Below, one piece after another: positions 38,701-50,700 of a stretch of DNA of 64,000 bases. The notes under the pieces were generated by a model, which saw only the letters and a list, made by a program, of their open reading frames with translations, had not been told where the DNA came from and searched no databases. The stretch comes from Melanocharis versteri. Its lineage: Eukaryota > Chordata > Aves > Passeriformes > Melanocharitidae. The stretch is from positions 2,680,537-2,744,536 of the forward strand of contig VZTG01000482.1 in assembly GCA_013397845.1 (NCBI GenBank). Direction: 5' to 3'. The first letter of the stretch is position 1; every line of letters starts with the position of its first letter. A program made the position numbers and the translations under genes.

Positions 38701-41700
38701 CCTTACACACAAAAAATTGCGATGGATGCATGCAGCATGTTGGCTCCTGAGGGTTGAACTCAGTAGGACACACACATGCCCTACACACCCCCCAGCTCTC
38801 AACTGCTCCAGTTATTGCCAGAGGTTTCTGACAGTTCTATGCCCAGCACACCTCTGTTCCCAGTGAGCATTTCTCCTCTCCTGTAACTTGGAGCTCAGTG
38901 CTCTCAGTGCAAGTGCTGTACTTAGACACCAGGGATGGATGGCTTTGCTTCACTGTCACCTGTCCCTTCCTGGCAGTCATCTTCTGCCTTGGCTTTTCTG
39001 GATCCTGATGAAGGTAGAATCTAACTCCTTCAAGAAGAATTAAGTGTTCTTTAACCAGTCAGATGTCCCTCTACACCAATTCTGTGTAAGATATGGGCGG
39101 TCAGGTTAATAACATTCTTGTTTTAAGGGCTGATGTGGATGAGGCACAGGGGGAAGCTGGTTTATACTCTGGCTACTTCCAAAAAGCAGAATTACCCTGG
39201 AAATAAAATGTGTTTATTCTGGAAAAGTTTGGATAAACTACTAACTGACAGACCCATTTGGCAGAATCAGAATTTATGTCCCCAGGCACTCCCCCCTGCA
39301 GGACACTGTCTCTATGATCTCTGGATTTTCTGGTGCTGTCACCAGTTCATCCCCTTGAAGTAGAGTGTTCATCTGCCTTGCTGTGTACCCTGGGCTTTTT
39401 CACTTTGTTCTCCTGCCATCTGTCTCTTCTCTAATACTGTGTTACTGGCTGTTTCTTACTCTGTCTGCAGCACTGAGTCCCTAAAAAGTAGAAATCGCTG
39501 CTTTTCTACTAGGGCTTTGTAAATATATTGAGAGTTTTATGTCTCAGTTATATTTGCCCGGAGAACACAGTAGGTAACTTGCTAGAAGGAGTCTCCATTC
39601 AACAGTGAGTGCTCATGCAAGTGCTGAGACTGGGGCCTGTCAGGCATTTTCTCTTACGGATCTTCAGCTTGTTTATTAAAAATAGTAAAAGGTCTGCCTA
39701 AAGTGATTAGTACAAGCTAACTGGTTTTTTTTCTTTCTCTCCCAACCCAAGAATTTGTCCCTTTGTACAGCAGCTCTAATGTACATCCTGAGTAGAGATC
39801 GCTTGAACATGGATTTAGACAGAGCTAGTCTAGATCTGATGATACGGCTTCTGGAATTGGAACAAGATGCTTCCTCTGCCAAGCTGCTGAATGAAAAAGA
39901 CATGAATAAAATTAAGGAAAAAATTCGGAGACTGTGTGAAACTGTTCACAACAAACATCTTGATCTCGAAAACATCACGGTGGGTAGCATGCTTTTATTG
40001 GAAAGCCTTGGCAGTTGTGGAATGCTTAATAAAATGGAACTTGCAAACATCATCCTTCATTTCATATCCCCAGCAAAAGATCCTGGTGTTTTATCTACCT
40101 TTCATATATATCTGACTGCACTGCAAGTATTTTCTTCTTTAAATTTGAAATTTCTTTTTTCAGAGGTTGTTAGTAGGATAAAGTTAGGATGTTCTTCAGC
40201 TGTCTGTTTGTCCCTGCTAAGGGTAACTAGTTACAGAGAGCAGTTCCAAACAAGTAACACTAAATAATGTGCTTGAAGCCCACACTCAGATTGTTTGACT
40301 CCATTTCCTTGCCTAAGTTTTGTAAGTACTTTCACAAACAAATAGGGGTTTGTGCATGGGAATAAGAGTGTTGTGTGCTAAATTCAAACTGTGGTGCAGG
40401 TTTTCACAATAAGAAAACCCCCGACATATCCTGCAGAAACTGATTTTTCCCTACCCAAAGTATGGTGGCACTTCTGTTGCTTACCATGAATGCGGATGAA
40501 TTTTTTTCCTTCCTTTCTCAAACATACTTGCTCTTTATGAAAATACCTTCATCTGCAGCAGAGTGAACTGGTTCTGTTTAAAAATAAATTTGGCCATGGT
40601 TTGATGCTAGCATCAAGCTAGCTTAGAAGATAAAAAGGGTAAGTTGCAAGGCTTTTTAGAAGAGTGTATTTAAAGAATTGATTGACAGATTGATTAGATG
40701 AGTGGCCATAAATGACAAAAAGAAGTGTAATGTGTCTTTGCTTTTGCCATATTTCAGTACAGTGGATGTTAGTATGATCTTAATTTTTTGACATGCTGTA
40801 ATACATTCTTTCCAAGATTCTTATTAGGGTTTTTGCTGTTTTTTCTGTAATGCTTATACCCAACGGGAGAAGCTTCTGATTTATTGCTTATGAAGTGAGC
40901 TTTTCAGAGCTTTGTCTGTGCAAGTAATGTTCCAACTCCTGGCAGTAATCCGCAGTCAGGATTGTGTTCCATATTCAGTTAGACTAAAAGATGATGTGCC
41001 TTGTTGAGCTGGCATTTTCTTCTGTAGCTTTTGAGACTTCTGTGTCAGTTTAGGAAGAGTTTTGTTGGGGTGTTTTCCCTTCAAATTCTGGCTATGAAAC
41101 AGAGAGCTGAATTGGTATGAAGAGTGACTGTTCTATAGCTTTAGCAAGAGCTGAATTTTGGGTGAGGAAGATAATACCCGTGACAGCATTGTTAGCCTTG
41201 GTAATGAGATCGTGGTGACAATGGATTACAAATTTCAAGTTTAGGCTTGTTTCCTACAAACATATGAAAGGTGCAGGTAGGGAGTTGGAATTAACTTTCT
41301 GGCCTTGGAAATCTGCAAAGAAGAATGAACTTGAGATTATGTTCTGCACTTTCAGTTTAGAGTCTGAAAATACCACCACAGAATGAAATTTGTTCTCTAA
41401 GTGGTGATCAGCTAGGATTTGGTGTAATCAGAGTCTTCTTTCAGTGCTGTTTTGGCACTGAAGGCAGCTCACATAGCAGAGTTTGTCGGTGCCAGGATAT
41501 CTCTTGCACTATAAAATGTAAGACAGCTCCCTTTATTAAGCATGGAACAGCTGGTGCAGGTTCCTCATTGCTAAAGCATCCAGCCACAAAGACCACTGTC
41601 TCCTGCTTGAGCTTTTCTCATATTCATAATCTGATCTAGCCTGTTGCTTTTTTATGAACTGTAATTCTGTTCTTGTGTTTTCTTAGACATGGGTTTTAGA

Positions 41701-44700
41701 AGGAGAGGGTATATCAAAAGGGTCTCTGTCTTGTGAGGAAGTTGTTCATGAGTAAAAGCATTAATATCCTAGGCCATCAGTTTCAGCTGTTTTATTTGAG
41801 GGTTTTTCCCTGAGGCAGCTCTATTTCTTAAATTTATTTCGAGCTGTTGCTGTAAATGCATTGAATATTGTAGTACCTCACAGATGGAAACTGGTTTCCT
41901 CCCAGCTGCACCATCTAGAAGCAAAGACTGTATAGTATTTAGAGAATATTTGCAAGCCAAATGAGATGATTAGGTTCTCTCCCAGTTTAAAATAGTAGCA
42001 ATGGTAAGTTGAGACGATAATGAACTTCGTATGTTGAAGATCACGCTGCTTTCATGTAGATCCCTGTCACGAGATACAATAAGTAATCTCTGTTTTGTAC
42101 CAGATGACAGGCAGAAAATGCAAACAAAAATGCAAATCTTCTGGGAGTAAAGAAAAGCTCTGTGCTTTTTCAGACTCAGACATACCCAGTGAGAAACAGA
42201 AGGATTGCAGCAGATTTTTTTATACCTCCAGTTTGTGCCTAACCAGTCACACCTTTGCTTTTTTGAATCTTCCACATATCAGGCGAAGGTGATCAATTTG
42301 CCTCCCTCTTTCCACAGACAACGTTGTTTGTGTATCTGTCTAGAAGTTAGGCTGGACTAATTCTTGGCTATTGAAAGGTTCTATTTTCTTGACTGCTATT
42401 AATGTTAAAAACATAAACCCAGAAACTGAAAAGGAGCTGTGTGCAGGTTGAATTTGTTCTATGCTCGTTGTGCTGGATTAGAAGATAAACCTGAAGAATT
42501 TGGCCTTCACCTCAGCAAATGCCCCTCACCTGTCGGTGGGTGCAGCCTTCTGTAGCTCCTGCTTTTGCAGCTACCTCCTCACTGTTGCGTCGTAACAAAA
42601 ACCTTCAGGAGTGACTTCTCTTTTCAGATGGTGAAAGAGGTTATTCTGGTTTTCACTCTCAGCATAAGGCTGAAATGTTAAGGCAACCATGTTTTGAGCC
42701 TTCGGTGTTAAAATTTTGTAGTAATTGACAAAAAAAATTGAATGTGATGGATTACTTTACTCAAAAGCAAAAGGGTTACGAGGTTTCATTGCTTTTATTT
42801 TAAAAACAAGGAGAAAATTAGTGTCCTTATTTAGTATGTACAAATATACTTGTATTCTTCTAGAGTTATTTGAAGTCTTACTGCCCTCTGGCAGAAAACT
42901 AATCACCATATTTTGAATATTGTGTGGCCTTTGAGCTTTTGTGATATGAAGGTATTTAGGAAATTAACTACCCCACTCTAGATTTGCTGCTGCTTGTGCT
43001 CTCTTGATCCCCACAACACTTCGCTGGCCTGAGGATGCTTCCATTTGCCCTGGAGAAATGCTGTTCCTGTTATGCTCATAGTGACAGCGTGCTGCAGGGC
43101 TTGCTCCTACAACCCAGAAACAACTTTGGGTGGTAGCTCCTCTTTATCTAATCTCCAAATTTCTTTTCCTCCTTGGAAATCAAGTATTTTGAAAGCAAGG
43201 AAAGCAGCTGGAGATGGTGAGGGGGAAGGCTCATATTAAGACATAAGGAGTGTGCTCAAGCCTGGAGGGTACTGTTCTACTTCATTTGCAGGGAGTGAAC
43301 TTACCTTTATTGTTCTTGAATTTATATGTGTGTTACTCTTTTTTTCCAAAAAAGTATAGCAGTAAATAGAATAAGATTTCCTACAGTGGTTCAGTTTAAT
43401 TGCTTTATTCTGTAGGTTTAAAATTAAAAACACGAGGTACCTACATTGGAGGCAAATGTGATCTGTGAGCAGCAAAGCCAATGTGTCTGAGAGATTTAGA
43501 AGCTGTGTTCACTGGGGATTTTCTTGATTTTTTTACTGCCTGGCTGATTCGTCCATTTCCTTCCTCCACTTGTTTATTTTGATAACAAGAGAAACAAATG
43601 ACAGGAGTCTGCTTGGGTTTTCTAAGGTATTAATAAAATAAAGAAAATTTGAAAAGGCAAAGTATCTTTTTTATCAGTACTGTCATTTTTTTTAAGATAT
43701 GCGTATTTTCCGGTCTGTTCTTGCTCCCTCTGGTGGTGGTTCTTCTCAGAATCTATACTTTCGTTTTTATGGTTTTCATACGACGTTTATTTGTATGACT
43801 TGGTATATTGGCTACAGCTGCATATGATGATTCCACTAATTCCAGAACCTAACTCTTTCAGACTGGGCATTTGGCAATGGAGACATTGCTGTCTCTCACC
43901 TCAAAGCGAGCTGGGGATTGGTTTAAAGAAGAGCTGCGACTTCTGGGTGGTCTGGATCATATTGTAGATAAAGGTATAGTGGGGATACTGCTTTGACAGC
44001 ATGAAAAAATAGTGAGTTGTAATAAGGTGTTTGCTTTTTGTAATGTTAATTTCCTGCAGTTAAAAATATTATGTATTTTTCTTAACAGTGTTAAAAATAA
44101 GATACACAATTCAATATCAAGTAACTGAGAAATATTAGTGACTTTAATCTGTTGCGTGTGGGATTGAAACTAGTTCCCATGTTAAACAAAATATGTAAAG
44201 TGTTGCATTATAATGTGTGAGATTAAAAATGGTTTAAGCTTGGAGAGAATGCTGTTAGATATCTCTGTACAGCACACTTACTCCAGAGTAGAATCTCCTT
44301 TATAGTCTTCTAGAATTGTTTTCAGACCAGATACTTTTAAACTAAATACACCAAAGGAAGTAAACCCTCAGGAAGAAATAGTGGGGGAAGGGGGAGAGTT
44401 GATTTCATTATTTTTTCAAAGATATGTCTCAGTTAGTGTGTTTTTGATCAGAATCTCCCAGGTAAGAAAAGGGACATTTCTAAATGAATTCTTGACCTGA
44501 ATAAAGCTTGATCTTAAGTAAGCAGTGGAAGAACAAAGGATTGGAGAGATGAAAGTGTTCAATTTGAACACAGTTTCAAGTTACAGTTTCAGACTTCTAA
44601 AGTCTGGGAAGTGTGTGCTTGCCCTATCTCTTTCCTCTTCTAAAAGACTCTCTTAGAGTTAAGGAACACAGTCGTGTGCTGGACACTGTTATTGGCAGGA

Positions 44701-47700
44701 GAAAATAAAATACGTGGTTAGGTAATCTGTAACAACAGTCTCAAACTTGTAAAGACAAAATTGTAAGCTTTATTTTTTCATTTACTTGGAGAAGTGAAAT
44801 ATTTGGAGTGCTGATCATATCTTCATGATTTTTTCCTGGCGTTAGAGGTGTGCAAAGTGTAAAAGAAGGTTGATAACAACTATTGAGTAGCTGGTTAGTT
44901 TGTACACCTGGCTTTTGAAGACCTCTTACTTATGGAGGAAAACAACTTCTTTTTGTGTTTAGTTAAAGAATGTGTGGATCACCTAAGCAGTGATGAAAAC
45001 GAAGAGAAGTTGGTTGCTTCGTTATGGGGTGCAGAGAGATGTTTACGGGTCTTAGAAAGTGTGAGTATGAGCAGATCCTTTGCATTTCTGAAAGCTGCTG
45101 CTTGAGCAGTTCTGGTTTACATTCTTTCAGTGTATAGTCACATTATAGCTCTATAATGTTGGTTTTTATTTTTTATATAGACTGTACTAACTTTCTCGTG
45201 CTTATCAGTGTTTATGTTATGTTTGAAAATTTAATTTACTATTCTGTATGTGTGTACTGCATTCCAAGATTATTTTTGGTAAGAATAACTAAATGTAACA
45301 GGATTCTTTTTCTTAAAGTTCCTACAAAAAGCTGCTGTTTATGGATGTTGTTTTCGAGGCATGAGTTTGACTTTCCAATGTGTGTCTAGTAATAACTGAT
45401 CATTATAGAGGTGGGTTTTTCTTAGAAGCAATAAATCAGTTTTAAGAATTGCTACTTTGAACCATCAGCTGGCGAAGTTCTGAAAGAGAAAATTGCCCTG
45501 AAAGGCAAACGAGTACTGTCATCAGTTGAGTCTGTAAATATTTCTTTGGGAACTTGGAAGAAAATCAAAATACATGGTACTTTTATAGAGTTTACTTGAC
45601 AGGAATGGTGAATGTGTGTTTCTCTCCAATGCCTTGTTTTGCTGAGTTTGGTGTTTGTTAGTGGTGTTACTCTGTTTCTGTTGTGATACCCTAAGGAAGC
45701 AGAAGAGCCTTGTTATGTTCTGGCAACACATCTCCACACATCAGAAAACATTTGGGATCAGAGTACAGGTCAATGAATCTCACTCAACACCTTAAACCCA
45801 AATTAGAGGGCAAATAGCTGCAGTGGTCACTTGTTTACTAAAATAGAAGGACAGACTTAAAGATAGTGTAAATGCAAGCTAAAAACTGAGAAACATGCAA
45901 AATTGTTGAAGGGTGTCTTAAAAATTCTCCTTTCCTGTCTTCTCAGCAGTGAGAAAAAAAAAATCAGATTCACTTTCTGCTTTTATATTCAATAGATGGA
46001 ATTGCCAAGCAAGAGTAGAAGAGCCTTGTCTAGTATTAGAATATTCACATTTGGACTCAGGGACATTTGTGATGTAGTGAGATCCTTAGAAACTTGGGAG
46101 AGATGACAAAATTCAAAACACTTCTATTGTTTCTGAAAATTGATTCCAAATTTCAGTCAAGGGAATCAAGGAAAACCTTGTGTGTTATGGTTGGATGCAT
46201 AATAAGCTCTCAGAAGTGGATTTGATGTCAAATCCTTAAAATACCACATATATAATTGTGTTCTGTATACACACTTGGGATACTGTAGTCCCAGAATGTG
46301 GATTCAGGGTTCTGCTGTGGCAAAACATTCTGCTGCATGGTTTCTGTACTTTATCAGGTAAGATGGTTTTATCTTCAGTGCCACAATTACTTAGAGATGA
46401 AAACTCCAAGGAAATACTGGAAAATGAGAAGTAAAAGTTTACGCTGGATAATAACCAAGAAATGTGGAACTGAATAAAGTGTAGTAGTAGTGAAAGGGAA
46501 TGCTTCTCTTTCAGGGAAAAAAAACTATCCTATTTTTAATACTACTTTCTCCTTTTCTCTTTAGGTAACTGTGCATAATCCAGAAAATCAGAGCTATCTG
46601 ATAGCATACAAAGACTCACAACTCATAGTCTCCTCAGCTAAGTAAGTTGTAGAAAAAAATCCCCAAAAACCCCAGTTTTGCAAAATACCTCACATGATAG
46701 GAAAAAAAAGAAATTATTTATACAAGAAGATTGTAGAGGTGAATAACCCCAAAATTTCCCCTGTTGCTATTCATTGAGTAAAGTTGATGTAGATGGGGGT
46801 ATGGGCAACTACTTGGGTACTACCAATGTGTAGTGCTGCTACTGTTGGGTCTGTAGAAGCTGCAGACTGTGAGTTCAGCTCCTTCTGTACTAAGTAGGAA
46901 CACAAAAGAGGGTGAAGGGACATTTATTTATTGTGTTTTCATTATGCTTAAGTGTTTACTGGAATGGAGCATAGCAGAATTGACAGTGTAACTAAGAATT
47001 AAAATAGTCAGATTTTGTTCTTGGCATTTCTCCCTGGCAGAGATCCTTGTTCAAACACCTCTAACCCATTTATCAACCTGGGTGAGGTCTCAGTTGGCTG
47101 GCAGAGCCTGTCTGCCCCTTGCATTGCTCTTCCTAAAAGAACAAACGAAGCTGAAAGTTTGACTCAGCAGATCTCATTGGAAACATGATTTCATGGTTAT
47201 AGGTTAGATATTTGGAATATTTCTTTAAATTAAAACAAAGCAAACCACAGTTTAATATGTTATTTAAACCAGTATTTTTGACATTTCTGTTTTTGTTTGT
47301 AGCTGAAATCAGTGTGATGGTTTAACATGAAACTAGTATTATGCAGTAGAATCATGCCTGTGTCCATTAGTGTTACAAGATTAAGATTTTACTGCTGGGA
47401 AGTCGTGTGTCATTCCTTACCAAATGGAAATAGCTCTGAGAAGAGAATGAGAGAACATTCTGGTAACACTGTCAGAATCATGTTGTGCCCTGATGGTCAG
47501 AGGATAGGAGAGGCTGGGTTTGTAGGAAGAGGAGATATCTTTTGTAAGACCATGTGATGAAGCTGGAAAGGAAAATTAACTTGCTCTTGAAATATCAAGC
47601 TGATAAAGCTCTAAGATTTCCAGGTTTTTGTTTTCACAATTTTCAGTTGAGCTTTTAGTTTATTATCTGTCCCTACAGACTGGGTATCAGAAAAATTCTG

Positions 47701-50700
47701 CATAAAGCTCTGTGTTTCAGGTTTTTTTCCTTGTGAAACAAGTATAAAGGTGGAATGCTCTGTATGTTTTGAAGATAACTTTGTTCTGCACCTTCTCCCT
47801 GCAGAGCACTGCAGCATTGTGAGGAGTTAATCCAGCGATATAATCGTGCTGAAGACAGTATCTGTTTACCAGACAATAAGCCTCTGCCTCACCAGAATGT
47901 AACTAACCACGTGGGTAAAGCCGTGGAAGACTGTATGAGGGCTATCATTGGGGTCTTGCTCAACCTGACAAATGATAATGGTAAAACAACAAATTTTTTG
48001 CATATTCTGTGGTAAAGTGTCAAATAAACCATTAGTGTAAACATTTTTTTGTATTGATTATGGTTTTTCAAGTCCAGTGCAATAAAGCAGTTATACATGG
48101 TAGGTGTTTGCTTATGGCACTCAGTAATTTGTCTTTGCAAGCTGGATGAGGAATTGCAAGTATGAAGTGTTCAGATGAGGGCTTGGGCTGAGAGGGGCTG
48201 GTTTGTCGTTAGGGCCAAAAGGTTTTTATTGGGCTGCTTACCATTATGAGTGTGAGTGTTTTCAGTATTGAGCCTCTGAACTCTCTTTGTTTGCAGAATG
48301 GGGTAGTACAAAAACAGGTGAACAAGATGGTCTGATAGGCACAGCGATGAATTGTGTGCTTCAGGTTCCAAAGTTCCTACCTCAAGAACAGAGATTTGAT
48401 ATTCGGGTGCTGGTAAGTTCTTGTGCTTCTTGCATCGACAGAAAATGATTGGCTTCCTTCTTGTGCATTGAGCTGCTCTGGTTCCACATTAAGGAATAGT
48501 TTCCCCTACAGTTTTCAGTGACCACATATGTACCTAAAGTGAGGTACTTAAAGTTTCTCTAAGGATTTGGTGGGTTTGAGGGCTTTTTCGCTGTGTTTGG
48601 AGGGAAAAAGTGCACTGCTTGATGAACAAGGAGATTTAGCTGAATGAGTATGTGAATTACTAAATTTCAAAGATCTTTTCAATTGTGGAAATACGGTTGA
48701 TATTATTGTTTGAGGTAAAAGCTTTGTCAGATTGACCTCAGCTTATATAAAATGGGTCAGAGTGGCCTAAATAGCAACAGTGAAATTGTGTAGGTGAAAA
48801 ATCTCTTATGAACGTAATCTTAGGGTTGGGTACCTGAATCCCTAACCTCTGTAAATGAATCTTCAGCTCCAGAAATGTTTTCATGTTCAGAATTGAAAAA
48901 ACGGAGATTCTTGCATAAAAAGTTCTCCTGTGCAAGGATCTCTGTTTTGTCTTGTATTTCTTTAAATCCTGGTCCCCCTATCAGACTGTTTCATAAGCTG
49001 TGTATTCTCAGAAAGATAAAGCTGAAGATATTTATCTGAATAGATGTTTTTTGCTAAATTGTCTTTTTTGCAATGTGTGTAATCCTTTTTGACTCTCCAA
49101 TCTTGCAGGGATTGGGTCTGTTGATCAATCTCGTGGAATACAGTGCCCGGAACAGGCACTGCCTTGTCAATATGGAAACATCGTGTTCTTTTGACTCCTT
49201 GTGTACGGGCGAAGCAGACGAAAGCCTAAAGATAACTGGACAGATTGATGCTGTTCAGGCTTTAGTGCAGGTGAGAAATGTTTGTCCTGCAGGAGTTCCC
49301 ATTCCTCATTATCAGACTGTCAGGGGGAAGGGAGAACTCGGCAGTGGAAATGTGTCAGCTTTTCTGTTCAGCAGTTTGAGTGGTGCAAGGTAGGGCAAGA
49401 TTGCTACTCACAACCCTGACTGTTGCAGTGCTGTCCATTACAGAAACAGCTTCCCTGGTAAAAGACACTGGTTTACAGACATCTAGTAAAACTCTTTTGT
49501 TCCTATACAATTTATTTCTAGTTTTATTGTTCCTAGGTTATTTACTTGGACTTTTGTTTTAAACCAGCTGTCAGCTACTTTTCTCTTACATGCTTTGCTT
49601 CCATAGATTGGAAGTTTTTGGGAGTTTGCAACTTTAAATTAAAAAATAGGATCATCCTTTATACAAGCAATAAAATACAGATGTAATGATTATGGATGTG
49701 AAACAGCATTCCTAAATTGGCTGTAAAAAACAAAAAGAAATCCACCAATAAAATGAAGAAATTTAAAAAAAGAAATTGATCAAAAAAAGAAATCCACCAA
49801 TAATTTTGGTGAATGAGTTTTCACCATGCAAACAAAAATGAAAAAATTGAAAGGAAATTACAGACATCTTGTTTCAGTGGAGTTAATTTTATGGATGCTT
49901 TTAGCGGTTGTATTTAACTTTGTGAAATAACTGTCCAGTAGCAGGCCAAAAAAATCAATAAAAATAACAATATTAAATATCTTAATGTATGTAGCTTGGC
50001 AAAGCAATATTTAAAACTGGTGGTTGTATGGTTTGGGAAATAATTCACGATAAATAAGTGCACAATATGAGATTCCTGGTTCATTCACATTCCTGCTAAG
50101 TCATTTTAAATGACTCCCTCATATTTTTGCTCTAAGAAAGCCAAGGGGGGATAGTTAGCATGAAAAAAAAGGAAAATTGGTAGAGAACGAAAATGGACAG
50201 GAAATTATGGCAGCTTTTAGTCTTCGAGCCGTGTCTCAAGGAGAGTGATTAAACATTTACGATGCCCAAGAGGAGCCTGGCAGGTGCTTCAGCACCAGGG
50301 AGGGAGGTCTTGCTGTGGAGCACAGCGCTGCTGTTGGGCCAGGTTATATTTTCCTTTGAAGAGAAAAAGCCTATTGTTAACAAAAGTATTGAAGACTAAT
50401 TGTATTAAGGGGTAAATTGTGAACAGGAAATAAACTGAAGAGCATTAAGTCAATGTGTTTAGGGTTTAGTTTCTAACAGAAATTCTCCTGGAATTCCCCC
50501 CATCAGCTGTTCCTGGAGTGTGAGCGAGCGGCACAGCTGGCCGAGAGCCAGACAGACGAGCTGATTAAAGAAGCTCCCACTGCTCAGCACGATAAGAGTG
50601 GGGAATGGCAGGAGACGAGTGGGGAGATCCAGTGGGTCTCCACAGAGAAGTCAGATAGTACTGAGGAGAAGGATAAGAAGGAGGAAGATGATGAAGAACT

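Larger units (their letters stand above)
34521..39751 (+). other. WAPL intron
   Basis: It holds a TG/TA microsatellite (34617-34657) and a small 19-bp-period duplication (38240-38274). The remainder is non-coding, with no convincing exon or mobile element. Confidence 0.75.

Noticed and set aside
39980..40267. Open frame continuing 288 bases beyond the exon at 39752-39979.
   Set aside because: The donor gtgggt and the exact match to vertebrate WAPL at both flanking exons show this is intron. The extra residues have no family similarity and no poly(A) signal follows the stop.
46356..46363. Second intronic AG-GTAAG element after a pyrimidine-containing stretch; a similar one is at 44460.
   Set aside because: The host introns are only 1.0-1.5 kb, so recursive splicing is implausible and chance occurrence is enough.
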